Below, in pieces: positions 44,421 to 55,435 of a stretch of DNA of 64,000 nucleotides (the stretch's first letter is position 1; every line of letters begins with the position of its first letter). Below the pieces are notes generated by a model, which saw nothing but the letters and a program-made list of their open reading frames with translations, did not search any database and had not been told where the DNA came from. This stretch comes from Apricaphanius iberus (taxonomy: Eukaryota > Chordata > Actinopteri > Cyprinodontiformes > Aphaniidae): assembly GCA_028564705.1 (NCBI GenBank), contig JAPXFQ010000398.1, forward strand, positions 310,001 through 374,000, in the 5' to 3' direction. The position numbers and the translations under genes were made by a program.

Positions 44421-46119
44421 GCATAAACAGTACTATTATATCCATTGTGTTAATAATAGACAGAATTTCTAAGAATAAATAATTTGTTCCAGGAAGGAGT
44501 ATTAGAGGCAAAATAAGAAGTGCAAAGAGACAGACTACACATTCAAAAGAAATGCTGCACGGTCAGTTGCCATAATTTTACATTGTCATGTGAAAATGCA
44601 GCATTTGGTATCAATCTTTTTTTTTCAGCCTTACAAGGGAAAAATATTCTGTAGGGTCAGCCAGGGGACATGGGGAGATCGAAAGTGTGAGAGAGGGATG
44701 TAAAAAAGCAGACAAGTGGAAGAGAAGGAGATTAGGAAGAAAATAAATGTAACAAAGATAATAGAGCTTTATTAATAGGATTATGGGATCACAGATTTTG
44801 AAATTTCATATGTTCTGAGAGGGAGTAAAGATGTTGAAGAATATTTAAAAGCAAAAGACAGGAAAACAAAACATGCAAACAGTAATTTATTGTATTTGTA
44901 TATTTAGAAGATGAAAATAGAATTTAGTCAAAAAGAACAGATTTCTTAAGTTTTGACTGTTTGCAAAATGTATGCAAGATGTCTGGAATATAAACGCCTC
45001 ACGCTGTTACACTTGGCATTTCATCCAAATTGGGGTTCTTTCATGATTTTATTATTTTTGTGGTTTTGCATGAGTTTACATCATAGGTCAGCATTCCATT
45101 TTTTTAAATAACAGAAAATACTGTCGTTTGTACTGCTTCATAAAGTTATGTTTATTGAAGCCTGATAGCAAGTGTCAAGCTGTGACGAATAACTAAAGTT
45201 AGACCATAAAAAGAGGCCACCACCTTTAATAGGGTAGGGAGGTGCTGGCTCATTACAAAATGTAACAGTTAAACTCATTCAAACACTTTAGCCAGACCAA
45301 GTAAATCATATTCCTATTACTTTACCACTCATTTTATGATAGCTATAGTGCTCTAAAAGAAAAATTATATTGCTATTTTTAATGCCCTTTTTTTCCTGGA
45401 TCATTAAGCACAAACATAGTGTTTGTAAGATGTAAACCATTACAAATAGAGACTATAAAACAAAGTAAAGCCAACCTTTGTTTTCTCAGTGTTTTTTACT
45501 TTTATTTACACAATTTTAGAGTCACTGTCAACACATTTATTGAGCCATATTTTCAATCTGGGTGCACAGAAAAACCATGAAGAAATTAGAAATATAATTT
45601 TTTTCACTCCAGGGTATATCTGAAACTAGAAAAAATAATGTAAAATAAATGATAAGAACAGGTGTTGCATAAATTGTGTCTGAAAACAGAAGCAAATGTT
45701 TAGGAGGAAAAACAGTGATTAACATTTTGCCAGTAGGTTTTCCTCAACGATTCGAGTGCCATGTAGTAGTATTCGCATTAATTGAACGTTATTACATTAT
45801 GTCATATTTCATTTACAGATATCAGTGCATTTGTTTACAGACAGACACACCATGCTGCATATCTGTAAAGTGGAACAAACAATGCATATTTGTAATACAA
45901 CATTTTTGAAAATCGTGATCTCTATTTGAATTCATACAGCTTTTCTCTTATCCCCTAACATATAATTGAATGAAACAAATTAAATTAACAGTAATTAAAT
46001 TAAAAAAATTAAGAGAAGGGACCTAATTGCTAAATACAACCCTTGAAAGCATATTTTAAGCCCAGCACCTCGGTTTTGCAAGAAAACATTCACGAACTAA
46101 CAGAATGCTGAAGGCATGC
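44421..46119. other. AT-rich unannotated DNA
   Basis: No gene or recognised element. Confidence 0.4.
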
Positions 46120-47054
46120 AAAAATAAAGCTTTGGATGTTTAAAATGGAGTCAGGTTAATAGAGAACATTTAAAAATACCAGGCAGCAAAGGGGTATGGC
46201 ACAGCAGCAAACATACCAAGACATGGCAATCCACCTATACTAACTTGCCGGAAAGGGCATCAATGAACTATGTAGCCAACAGGGGAGCTGCTGATATACA
46301 TAGTTCAGGTAAAATAATCTTTCAAAAGGATTACTTTTAGTAATGTACTTAACAAATTAGGCTATGAGTGAACACTGCCAAGAAGAAAGCAGTTTTTTAG
46401 GAAGAAATCCATTAGAAGTATTCTTCAAATTTTGCCAAAAGCAGGTGGCAAATATGTAGGGGCAACAGTGAACATAAAAAAGTGGGTTTGGTCAGATGAG
46501 ATCAAAACACAAGTTTTTGGCATAAAAAACTGTGGAGGAAAAAAAAAAGGTAGCACTGCACACCAGCTTGAACACAGCACCGAAATGTAACATGGTAAAG
46601 GTAGTTGGAAATATGGATGAAGTTAAATGCAAGGCCAAAATCTGCAATTAAGTGGTTGCATCAGGATGACTTTTATCATCCAGCCAAAGTTATGTTAGAA
46701 TGTTGATCAAAGCGGATTGATGTGTCCAGGCCCAAATCCAACTGACAATGTTGGTCAAGCTTTTAAAAGCTAATGTTCACATACAGTCTACACACAATTT
46801 AATTCAGTTTGTGCTACTTTGTAAAGAAGAATAAGCAAGAAATATTCATTTTTAGTTGAGTACCAATAGAGAACTATCAAGGGTATTAGCATTAAAAAGT
46901 AGTTCTGAAAATCATTGACGTGGGGCTAAATACAGTTCAATTTTTTTCAGATTTGTGAATCTACAAGATTTGAAAACCATTAATTGCACAGCATGGTTTT
47001 AATGTGGTAAAATATGAAAAGGTTTAAGGGTGTTGATACATTTTCAAGGCACTG
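46120..47054 (+). mobile_element. Decayed Tc1-like transposon with recognisable right end
   Basis: The copy contains gtatggcacagcagcaaaca and taccaagacatggcaatcca (N-terminal DNA-binding region), gtttggtcagatgagatcaa (first aspartate, WSDE), acatggtaaaggtagttgga (the H-GG box), gttgcatcaggatgactttt (second aspartate) and caggcccaaatccaactgac (QAQIQLT-like in place of SPDLNPIE). It ends in tttaagggtgttgatacatt and tcaaggcactg (47054) followed by TA. Stops and indels are dense and the left end is unclear. Confidence 0.7.
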
Positions 47055-47058
47055 TAGG

Positions 47059-48619
47059 TCTGGCACAGAGTCTTTGCTACTCTGAAGACTTGTTTCCCTT
47101 TTGTTTTTAAGCTTGTCGATGTTGGGTATCCATGTCAGTAAGTCATCTAATGTCAAAGATAATCCATCCTAATGTAACAACAGCCGTTTTGTGTTGCCAC
47201 TGACTTTCCTTCAGATACTTTGAAACCAAGCTCTTTATGTCCTTTCATATAAGAATTTAGTTACAGCTGTCTGCTGTCACTTACATCTTATTGTCATAAT
47301 ATGTTTCCCACAGTGAGGGGGATAGTTTTACAGCAGCTTTCTTGCAGTTTCTCTTCCGACATGGAACACTTCCAAAAACTCTTAACATAGCAACGCTTAA
47401 CTTTCTACAACTGCTGTTAAAATGGATTGCATTTTAAACCATTGCATAAAACATGAAATAAATCTTTCTTCAATGTTTGACCGTATCAAATTTGCCTTCT
47501 TAAAGCAGGGCTAATACAATTCAGAGCACTAACATGGGAAATCAGCAATCGTTTAGTGCACATCTTTTTGAGTGGATGAGAGGGTGGAGAAAGGTTGTGA
47601 TTTTGAATGTCTCGATGTAATGTGCTTTGACAGTAATGCTGCCACATTGGCAAATATGGAGGCTTTCTATGACACCCATTCCACAGGGCTATGGTTATGC
47701 TTCTGCCTCGATCTTAAGAGGAGACTTCTAAGATAGACAAGTGAAAGCGAGTAATGGCATTGAAGCAAGCTAGCATAAACATGTCAGGAAGCAGAAAGTT
47801 ATCATGTCAGCTAGGTATTTTACTCACAAAAAGTCACATACTTAATAGCTAAAATCAAAAGTTCTAGTATCTCCATGCTCTACCAAATTACAGTATCGGC
47901 TTCTAATGCAATATAAATGTGATAATCACATTTTGAATCCCTTTCACATTTATTTTCTCCCATAGCCACCTTGTTAGCCAGCCATGTTTGTTTTTCTCTT
48001 CCTCCTATGTGTGTTTCTCTGCAGGCATGGGTTTGGAACTGGTGATGAATGAGTGGAAGTTGACTCATTATTAAAGGTGGGAGAAGATTAATAAGAACCA
48101 TGTGTGTTTTCCTCTATAGTGTAAATAAAATATATCATTCACGTAATGCAGGGTTGAGCTTGTAGAGTGATTTATGGCATGTTAAAATGCACAAAAGAGC
48201 CAAAGGCTATAGCCTTCTGAGACACGCTGCCATGACAGTGGCCTACCCCCGCTGCTTTAACATGACTTAGAGATCTCACATTGCTGCTCTCGCCAGTGCT
48301 CTGTTTCCTTATCTCAATTTGCAAACGCACAAGATTTATTTGTCCCAGACATTCAGGAGAGTTCCCAAGACTGTTCCGAGGTCATTGAGAACAAATACAA
48401 ATGAGACCTCCTGGATCCTTGCGCTTCAGAGTCTGGATAAATTCTGTTTGGGTGTTTGTCACTGATAAAATAAGCAAGCTGAAACCTAAAGAACCAAATG
48501 TTTTGTTGTGTTCAAAATAGAGAGTGTGAACGGAGGACCACCGTTAGATGAATTTGACTTTATACACATAAATAAAAAGCAGAACTAAAACCAACAAATT
48601 TTGTTGTTTTGTTTTCGAG
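47059..48619. other. Low-repeat DNA, candidate constrained block at 48140-48440
   Basis: No mobile element recognised. The segment 48140-48440 (caaaagagccaaaggctata, ctgccatgacagtggcctac, gactgttccgaggtcattga) is balanced and non-repetitive, directly upstream of the possible exon at 48620. Confidence 0.3.
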
Positions 48620-48820
48620 GGGACTCACTGTTCAACCTTGGTGTCTAGAAGAAGACGGAGTACTGGTGCCATTCCGTATGGCAGACGGCCACCACTCCAC
48701 ATACAAGGTATCGATTCACACAGGATCTCCCCATATTTGTCAACTTCAAATCCTGATAGAGTGTCTCTGTTTAAATGTTTGAAGTTAGTCTTCCAGCAAG
48801 ACACATCTTCCAAGGATTAA
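48620..48820 (+). CDS. Possible terminal coding exon, unidentified
   Basis: A thymidine-rich tract (ttttgttgttttgttttcgag, 48599-48619) ends in AG. It is followed by an open frame of 66 codons that stops at TAA (48818-48820). The translation contains VSRRRRSTGAIPYGRRPPL and ends FKCLKLVFQQDTSSKD. An AATAAA is present near 49032. No start codon is needed if this is a last exon. I do not recognise the product and see no matching upstream exon. The opposite strand is also open for about 63 codons (48625-48813), so the openness may be chance. Treat it as a hypothesis. Confidence 0.2.
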   Translation, partial: GTHCSTLVSRRRRSTGAIPYGRRPPLHIQGIDSHRISPYLSTSNPDRVSLFKCLKLVFQQDTSSKD

Positions 48821-51800
48821 CTCCTCATCAGTCTTTTTGTCTGTAAAGTGTTTATTAAGGAAGGACGTGTTTTCATCTTTCTTTCTTTTTTTTCTTTTGG
48901 CTGTTAAATCATGTCGTGCAGGCATTCATTTTACCAATGAAAGAATCAACTCGTCCTGATTCATATATGCATGTATAAAGAAAATTGAATGTTTCATTTC
49001 TTTCGGCCCAATTTACTCTGACAAATTTGAAATAAATATCAGTTGCTCTGAGGGCAGTCTTTGGAGAATGAAAAGTTATTCATGTATATTTTATTTCTCC
49101 TTCTTGAATGGAATCTTTTCAGGATTCATGTGCAATCAATCTATTTTCTCCTGATCTAAGAAGTCTACTTTCACTTCCAATTTTGGTTTTTATAGATTAT
49201 AATGTTTCCTTAGCTTTCAGGCTGAGTGGTATCAGCGGCTAACCTGTACTAGGAGATAAAAGCAGCCTTTATATGCAACTTTTGCAGCAGCGAATAATGA
49301 TCCCTCCAAGACTTAAAGTAAAGTAGCTCCTAAGGATGCAGAAACATTTTCTTGGCAGTTTAGAAACTACTTTTTTAAGGTAATCATATTCCATTCTTTG
49401 TTTGTACTATTTCCTTAATTTAGTGTTATAAGTACAAAAAATAGTGTAACTGGGTCAAAATTAGATAAATTAAAAAGGTATGTTTTTCAGTTTTGGATTA
49501 CTGCCGTTGACTGTAGTCTCTGCTACATTATATTATGTTCCATTAGCATGTGCATGTGTGAGGCAACTTACAAGCATGAACACAGACCATGGGCAAGACA
49601 ATGTGTGTTTTTGACACAAAAAATAACAATGGAACCTTGAGTAGCCCTATGATTCAGTATCCGGCCCATTCCCCATAGTTCCTGACCTGAGGGAAGGATC
49701 TTTCTTTATTTTGGCAGGCTCCACATTCACTTCCCCCTCCCTTGCTGCAGTTATCATCGCTTCATCTCAAAAAGGAAAATAGGGGCATTCGCAGCGTCTG
49801 TTTTTGGGTTAGAGCTATTTCTCCAAATTTCTTTTTTCAAGTCAAGCCCTTCCAGGCCTGCTGGTGGCAGCTGTGTGTTCTGCTGTTCACTGGGGGCATG
49901 CCCTGGTTTCATGTACGCTGTTGTGGTGGTGGGGGTGAAGCAGCGAGAGCAGGGTTGGAGAAGTAGAGAGAAAGATGGAGGAGGAGAATAGACCCACTCC
50001 CGTTGTGCCACTCTGCCCCTGCCTCAGCCAGGGTGACACACTTACCAGCTAACATTCTGCCACCATGCACTGACACTGCAGGAAAAGCTACACTCTCGCT
50101 CTGAATGGGAGCACCGGGTGCAGAGCCTGGGATTTCTCTTGGAGGAGACTCCTAAATCAGGCTGCTATGGGAGATGGATGGCAATGTGCTGTCTCAGTGT
50201 CTTAAAGTACAAAATTAGACCCACGGATTCTTGCTGAGAGAGGCTACAAAGAACTGGCTCCCTCATATGCTTTGTTTACACAGCCAGTGGAGTGGGACTA
50301 CTTTACCTGGAACCTCTGAGTTCACTCACACAAATCCCCCCAATATGTTCAAGTGAACATAAGGAGCTTAGCCCAGAGAAGGCAATTCAGTGCGCTTTTC
50401 CAGCCGTTTTCTAGAAGTGACAAATTAGAGATGTTAAACAGCCTGGTGTGGGTATTACAACTAAAGAAGCATTTTGGTGAGGGATATATACAAAGCATTA
50501 TTAGTATATTCAGTGATGCTTTAAGCTTAGGCTTAAGTTCAAGTATTAACTACATTATAGACACCCAAGTGGACCTGATAACATATAACTTCCACTATCT
50601 CAATAAATTCAGAGATGTCTAAGTACCATCATGTGCATATACATTCTAATAACACTTTTGAAAAGGAGTTGGACTTTTTTCAGTTTTATGTATTGTATAA
50701 AAATAATAAATAAATAAGAAAAGATGCATCAAATGGCAATGAGGGTAGGATTTTTTAATGTGTTGCAGTTTTACTTACTAAAAATGAGACATTTGCATGT
50801 GAAAACGTTCTCACAAAAACCTTCTGATTTAAGGAGGTTATTATTTAAACCCTGCAGTTTAGGGAATGATGATGGTTGAGTAAGGCTGCTACCTCTCCAT
50901 CCCTCCGTCCCTCTCTTTTATTCAAGATTGACAAATTTTCCGTTTTGAAATACAATGCTTAAATATATAGCACATATGAAAAAGAGTCACTCATATTAAG
51001 GTAGTCATTTTAAAAAAAGGTCCAGCCTGCTCATCTGTTAAAGAATTACATAAAGGTTGGCTAGCTACCTTAGCCTAAAGCCCAGTAGTTAACAAATCAT
51101 GATCAATGTGTTATATTTGTTACTTAATAAAAACAAAACTGTTCAATACCATTTTGTGTATATTTTGTACAGTAACAACATTGTAACCACAACTACATTT
51201 TCTGTATGTAATAAAATCTGATTAAAAGTAAATCAGCATATATCTAACATCATTATTACTGTCTTGATCAATATGTTAAAATACTTAGCCTTTGTAGGAA
51301 TGATAAGTGTAGCCACTGGAAATATTTCACTGACACAAATGCCTTTTGTGAAAAGGTTGCTTCACTGGTTTAAAGTGTAAAAAGCATAAATATGGTTTGT
51401 TAATATTTTTGCTAGCACTGAGAGAATATAATTTGGCAAATTTCAGTGGTTTTCCAAATTGGAACTGAAAGTAGGCTTCTTGTAATGTTCAGCCTTCAGA
51501 GGTAAATGAAATGTAACATGTACACACCACCACCTGCTTCTGTTTCACTTCTTTTTTCTCTGTTTCACATCTTCAAGATGTTTGTTCATGAAATAAAGAT
51601 GAAAACGCTTCAGTCATCCTTTTTGGGTGTTAGAGCTTATTGGCTCTAAATTACAGTTTGTTTCTATTTATTTTTCATTTAATTAAAAAAAATATATTCT
51701 GATTACCTCTGAAGACAACATAAGCACCATCAGTGGTACTTGTAGTTACAGTTTCAAGAATATGGATTTCTATGATTTAGAACCTAAATCACATAGAAGC

Positions 51801-52724
51801 ACAGTAAGAGCCATACTTAAGCTAATATACAGCATTTCCATGTAGTGGGTGTAACTGACACCAATCCCAGTAGGGCAATTACAAGAAATTAATTACCAGC
51901 CATTCTTGTATTAATGGTTTATTCCAAAATAAAGCAAGCTAATTTATTCATTTTGACACAGAAAATTGATTCAACAAGGATTAGAAAAAGCTATTTGCTA
52001 AACAAAATTGAAGTCAGGAAGGGGAAATGAAGTAGGGGTTAAAAAAAGAAAACATGGTAAATCCTCCAAAAAGCAGTAATTAGCAGATGATAATGCCAGT
52101 GCTAGCAGTGTGCCTCCCCAACACTGACTGTTAAGTATTTGACTGGGATTTTTACAAGCGTTTTTACTGTCTCCTTAGGTTTCCCTTCCTGTTTAGGCTG
52201 TGCTAAAAATCAGTGATTGCCAGAAAAGGAGAGAAATATCTGCAGAGAGAAGGGACGATAAGGAGGGGGGTGATGTCCTGTGGGGTTGGACCTTAATGGT
52301 GAGAAGAGAAAATGGGTGCGTTGTTAGGGAGTATGAGTGGGAGTGGAAGAGACATGATGTGACAATACGGCCTGAGTTAGGGAGTAAAGTGGGGTGTTGG
52401 GAGGGAAAGTGAAAGAGAGAAAAAAGCCCTCTGACAGCCTGAGAAACCTTGAGGTGCCATCTGGCGTGTGGGGGCCAAAGGACAAGGCTTGGTGACCTTT
52501 GACCCAAATCCTCCTTTTAACAAACATCTCAGTGCTACAGATTTATGGGCTGCTTAGGAGCAATAACTGTCTAAGACCTGTAGAGGAAGCAAGCTGCGTT
52601 CCTGTGTGTTTCTGGTGACTAGAGACCAGAATTATTCCAAACACTAAGATGTTGTGTCTCAATTGTGAGCTTAACCTGAGAGCATGTCAGTGAAGACAGG
52701 AAGAGAGAATGACATACTCACTCA
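48821..52724. other. Long low-repeat stretch without genes
   Basis: No mobile element or gene is recognised over about 3.9 kb. The section 49690-50340 is GC-richer and 51840-51920 contains acaagaaattaattaccagc. Both could be constrained, but there is no direct evidence. The frames at 49742-50011 and 52193-52527 show no domains. Confidence 0.3.
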
Positions 52725-53310
52725 GGACTTTTTTTTTTCCTTCTGAAGCTTTTATATTTTTCCACAATGTTAAAATTTTGGAAATAAGTATGTCAAAATT
52801 TTGTTTCATAGTGAAATCCTAGGATGGGTTTCTGTGGAGGGGTAGATGGAGAAGGTGTAGTGCTATTCTTGAAATATAATAACGTGTGATGTTGCTTAAT
52901 TCACCATTTCAACAGTTTTGAGTGGATAGAGGTCAGGACTTTGACTATGTCTTTCTAGCATATGAAGGTTCTTTGATTAGAATCAGCCCATGGTGAATTT
53001 GGCTTCACTGAATGTGTACAGTATTGTCCTCCTGGAAAGGGAATGTGAATGTCTTTATCTCCATCAATTTTCCTATCAATTCCTTAAAAAAAAGAAAAAA
53101 AAAACTAAAATAAAAAACATCCTAGGATCATGGAGCCGCTACGATCATGTTCCCCTAAAAAAATCACTGAGGCTTTCATAGAACTATTACATTTATACTA
53201 AGATTAAATCAAACACAGGTTGACTATTTTCCTATTAGGTCCAATTAAAATCCAAAGGCAACTGGTTGCAATGGGGTTATTTTAAGGGTAACAGATTTAA
53301 ATTTACTAAA
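52725..53310 (-). mobile_element. Decayed Tc1-like transposon, internally deleted
   Basis: Read on the plus strand the order is gaggtcaggactttgactat, ctttctagcatatgaaggtt, attgtcctcctggaaaggga, tctccatcaattttcctatc, then gaggctttcatagaactatt and aggcaactggttgcaatggg. The first four blocks belong to the minus-strand C-terminal half and the last two to the 5' leader of the Tc1 family also seen at 6370 and 41363. The N-terminal half is deleted and no frame survives. Confidence 0.55.
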
Positions 53311-53825
53311 TTAATTTGCCTTTAAAATGTTGTTTTAAACAACGTACAGTAAAACCTCTTGATGTTACAAGCTTATAACTATTTTAGAACAAAAAAGGAG
53401 AAACATTTTACTTGTTAAGCCTGCTGTCCTCACTGTTACATTTGATAGATATGGTAGCAAACTCTGCTGCTTTATTTGCATTCCTTTCAACTCTCACTAA
53501 TTTTCCCATCTTTTTTTGCCTTGTTTTTGGATTTTAGGAGGGGGTGGTAATGCTTTTAGATGGGCTCAAATCTGAATAGACTTTTGTCTCACTCATTTTT
53601 ATAGTCCTGAGTGTGTGACATTCGTTAAAGATTCTCAGATGGAGCCCAGACTGTTTAGTAAGTTAGATATGTCATGTTCCAGGAACAACCATGGAAGCTG
53701 GTAAGAGGCAAAATACCTTCTTACAGCCTGTAGGCTTAAACTAATCAACTGGTAGGATGCCTAACGTTTTGCCACCAACTTATAACTTATAAGTAACAGA
53801 GTTGCAAACTTATCCCTTCTGCCAC
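53311..53825. other. Unannotated DNA
   Basis: No gene or recognised repeat. Confidence 0.4.
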
Positions 53826-54112
53826 GTGTTTGCCTATCTCTAGCAGTCATCGGGTGTGAGACAAGATACACCCAATAGGGTGTCAGTTTGTGATAGGCCA
53901 ACACTGAGACACATGGGAAAAACAACCATGCACACACTCTCATACGTAAGGGCAATAAAAAGAGACCAGCTGTATATTTTTTGGACTGTGGTAGGATGCG
54001 GGAGTACCCAGAGATAACGAATGCATGCACTAGGATTACAAGCAATTTCCATGCAGAAAGCATGAAAGGCAAATAACACTATCAATTGTGCTACTTTGCA
54101 ACCCACAGTTAT
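53826..54112 (-). repeat. tRNA-headed composite repeat, minus strand
   Basis: On the plus strand tgcctatctctagcagtcat, agatacacccaatagggtgt, ttggactgtggtaggatgcg and ggagtacccagagataacga follow in the order of the reverse complement of the family seen at 28545-28850, with the 3' half also seen at 16267-16376. The (GGAT)n tail is missing. The minus frames at 53761-54106 are by-products. Confidence 0.65.
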
Positions 54113-54159
54113 GTCTCCTCAAAACTCTAAGAAACTTTTTTGAACATTTAGACTAATGC

Positions 54160-55435
54160 AGTGGATACGGAAAGGATTCAGAGCCATTTAAATGTTTCAC
54201 TCTTTTCTTTCATTGGCATTTGCTAAAATAAAAATAAAACATGTTATTTGTCATTAATATAAACCCAGCAAACCATCTTGAAATATGACATGCTCATACG
54301 TATTCAGACCCAGCTGGGTTTAAATAAAGTGACTGGACCTAATTAGGAAAGGTACAAACCTGTCTATATATGACCTTACAGCTCACAGTGTATGCCAGAG
54401 CAAATGAGAATCATGAGCTCAAATGAACTGCTGAAGGAGCACAGAGGCAGAAGCAAAGTAGCAAGGCACAGATTTAGCCAAGACTACAAAATAATTTCTG
54501 TGGCACTCAAGAACAGAATAACTTTGCGATGACCAGAACTCTCCCTGGACCTTGCAGTTCAGCCAAACTGAGCAACCATGGGAGAAGTGCCTTGGTGAGA
54601 GAGGTAAAGAAGAACCCAAATAGATCACTGTGGCTGAGCTTTAGAGAATATGTAGGGAGATGGAAGAAAGTTCTACCAAGTCAACTATCACTGCAGCCCT
54701 CCACCAGTCGGGGCTTTATGGCAGAGTGGCCCAACAGAAGCCTCTCCTCACTGCAAAACATATGAAAGCCCACGTAAAGTTTGCACACAAAAAAACTAAA
54801 AAACCATGAAGGATTCCCAGATTATGAGAAATAAGATTCTCTGGTCTGATGAGACCAAAAATTGAACTTTTTGGCATTAATTGGGAAACACAAGGCACTG
54901 CTTATCACCTCCATACAATACAATCCCTACAGTAAAACACGGTTGTTGGAACATCATCTCCGCAACATATGACAATAAACCCTTTCTCGTTCTGATGTTG
55001 TGGGGATTGTTTTGCTGACCTAAACCCAATCGAGCATCTCTGGATCGATCTGAAAATGACTGTTCACCAATGCTCACCATCCAAACTGAACTGGAGAGGA
55101 TCTCCAAGGAAGAATGGCAGAGGATCCCCAAATCCAGGTGTAAAAAAAATGTGTTGCATCATTCCCTAGTAGACTAATGGCTGTACTAGCTCAAAGGGTG
55201 CTTCTACTCAATACTGAAAAAAGGGTCTGAATACTTATGACCATGTGATATTTTCGTTTTTCATTTTTAATAAATGTTCCCAAAAAATTCTACATTTCTG
55301 TTTTTTTCTGTCAAGATGGGTTGCTGAGTGTACATTAATGAAAAATAAAATGAACTTTGTTTTATTTTAGCAAAAGTCTGCAATGTCCAAAGACTGAAAA
55401 TGTTAAAGGGGTCTGAATACTTTTTGTACCCACCT
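54160..55435 (+). mobile_element. Decayed Tc1-like transposon with both ends and an internal deletion
   Basis: The left end gtggatacggaaaggattcag (54160-) and the right end gtctgaatactttttgtacccac (to 55434) are diverged inverted repeats of the GAAAGTATTCAGACC type. In between, the transposase is recognisable: ctcccTGGACCTTGCAGTTC and gccaaactgagcaaccatgg (N-terminal region), gggctttatggcagagtggc, ttctctggtctgatgagacc (WSDET, first aspartate) and aatcgagcatctctggatcg (the region just after SPDLNP, with catalytic E). A deletion of roughly 300 bp removes the glycine-rich box and second aspartate, and frames are broken. It cannot make an active enzyme. Confidence 0.8.
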
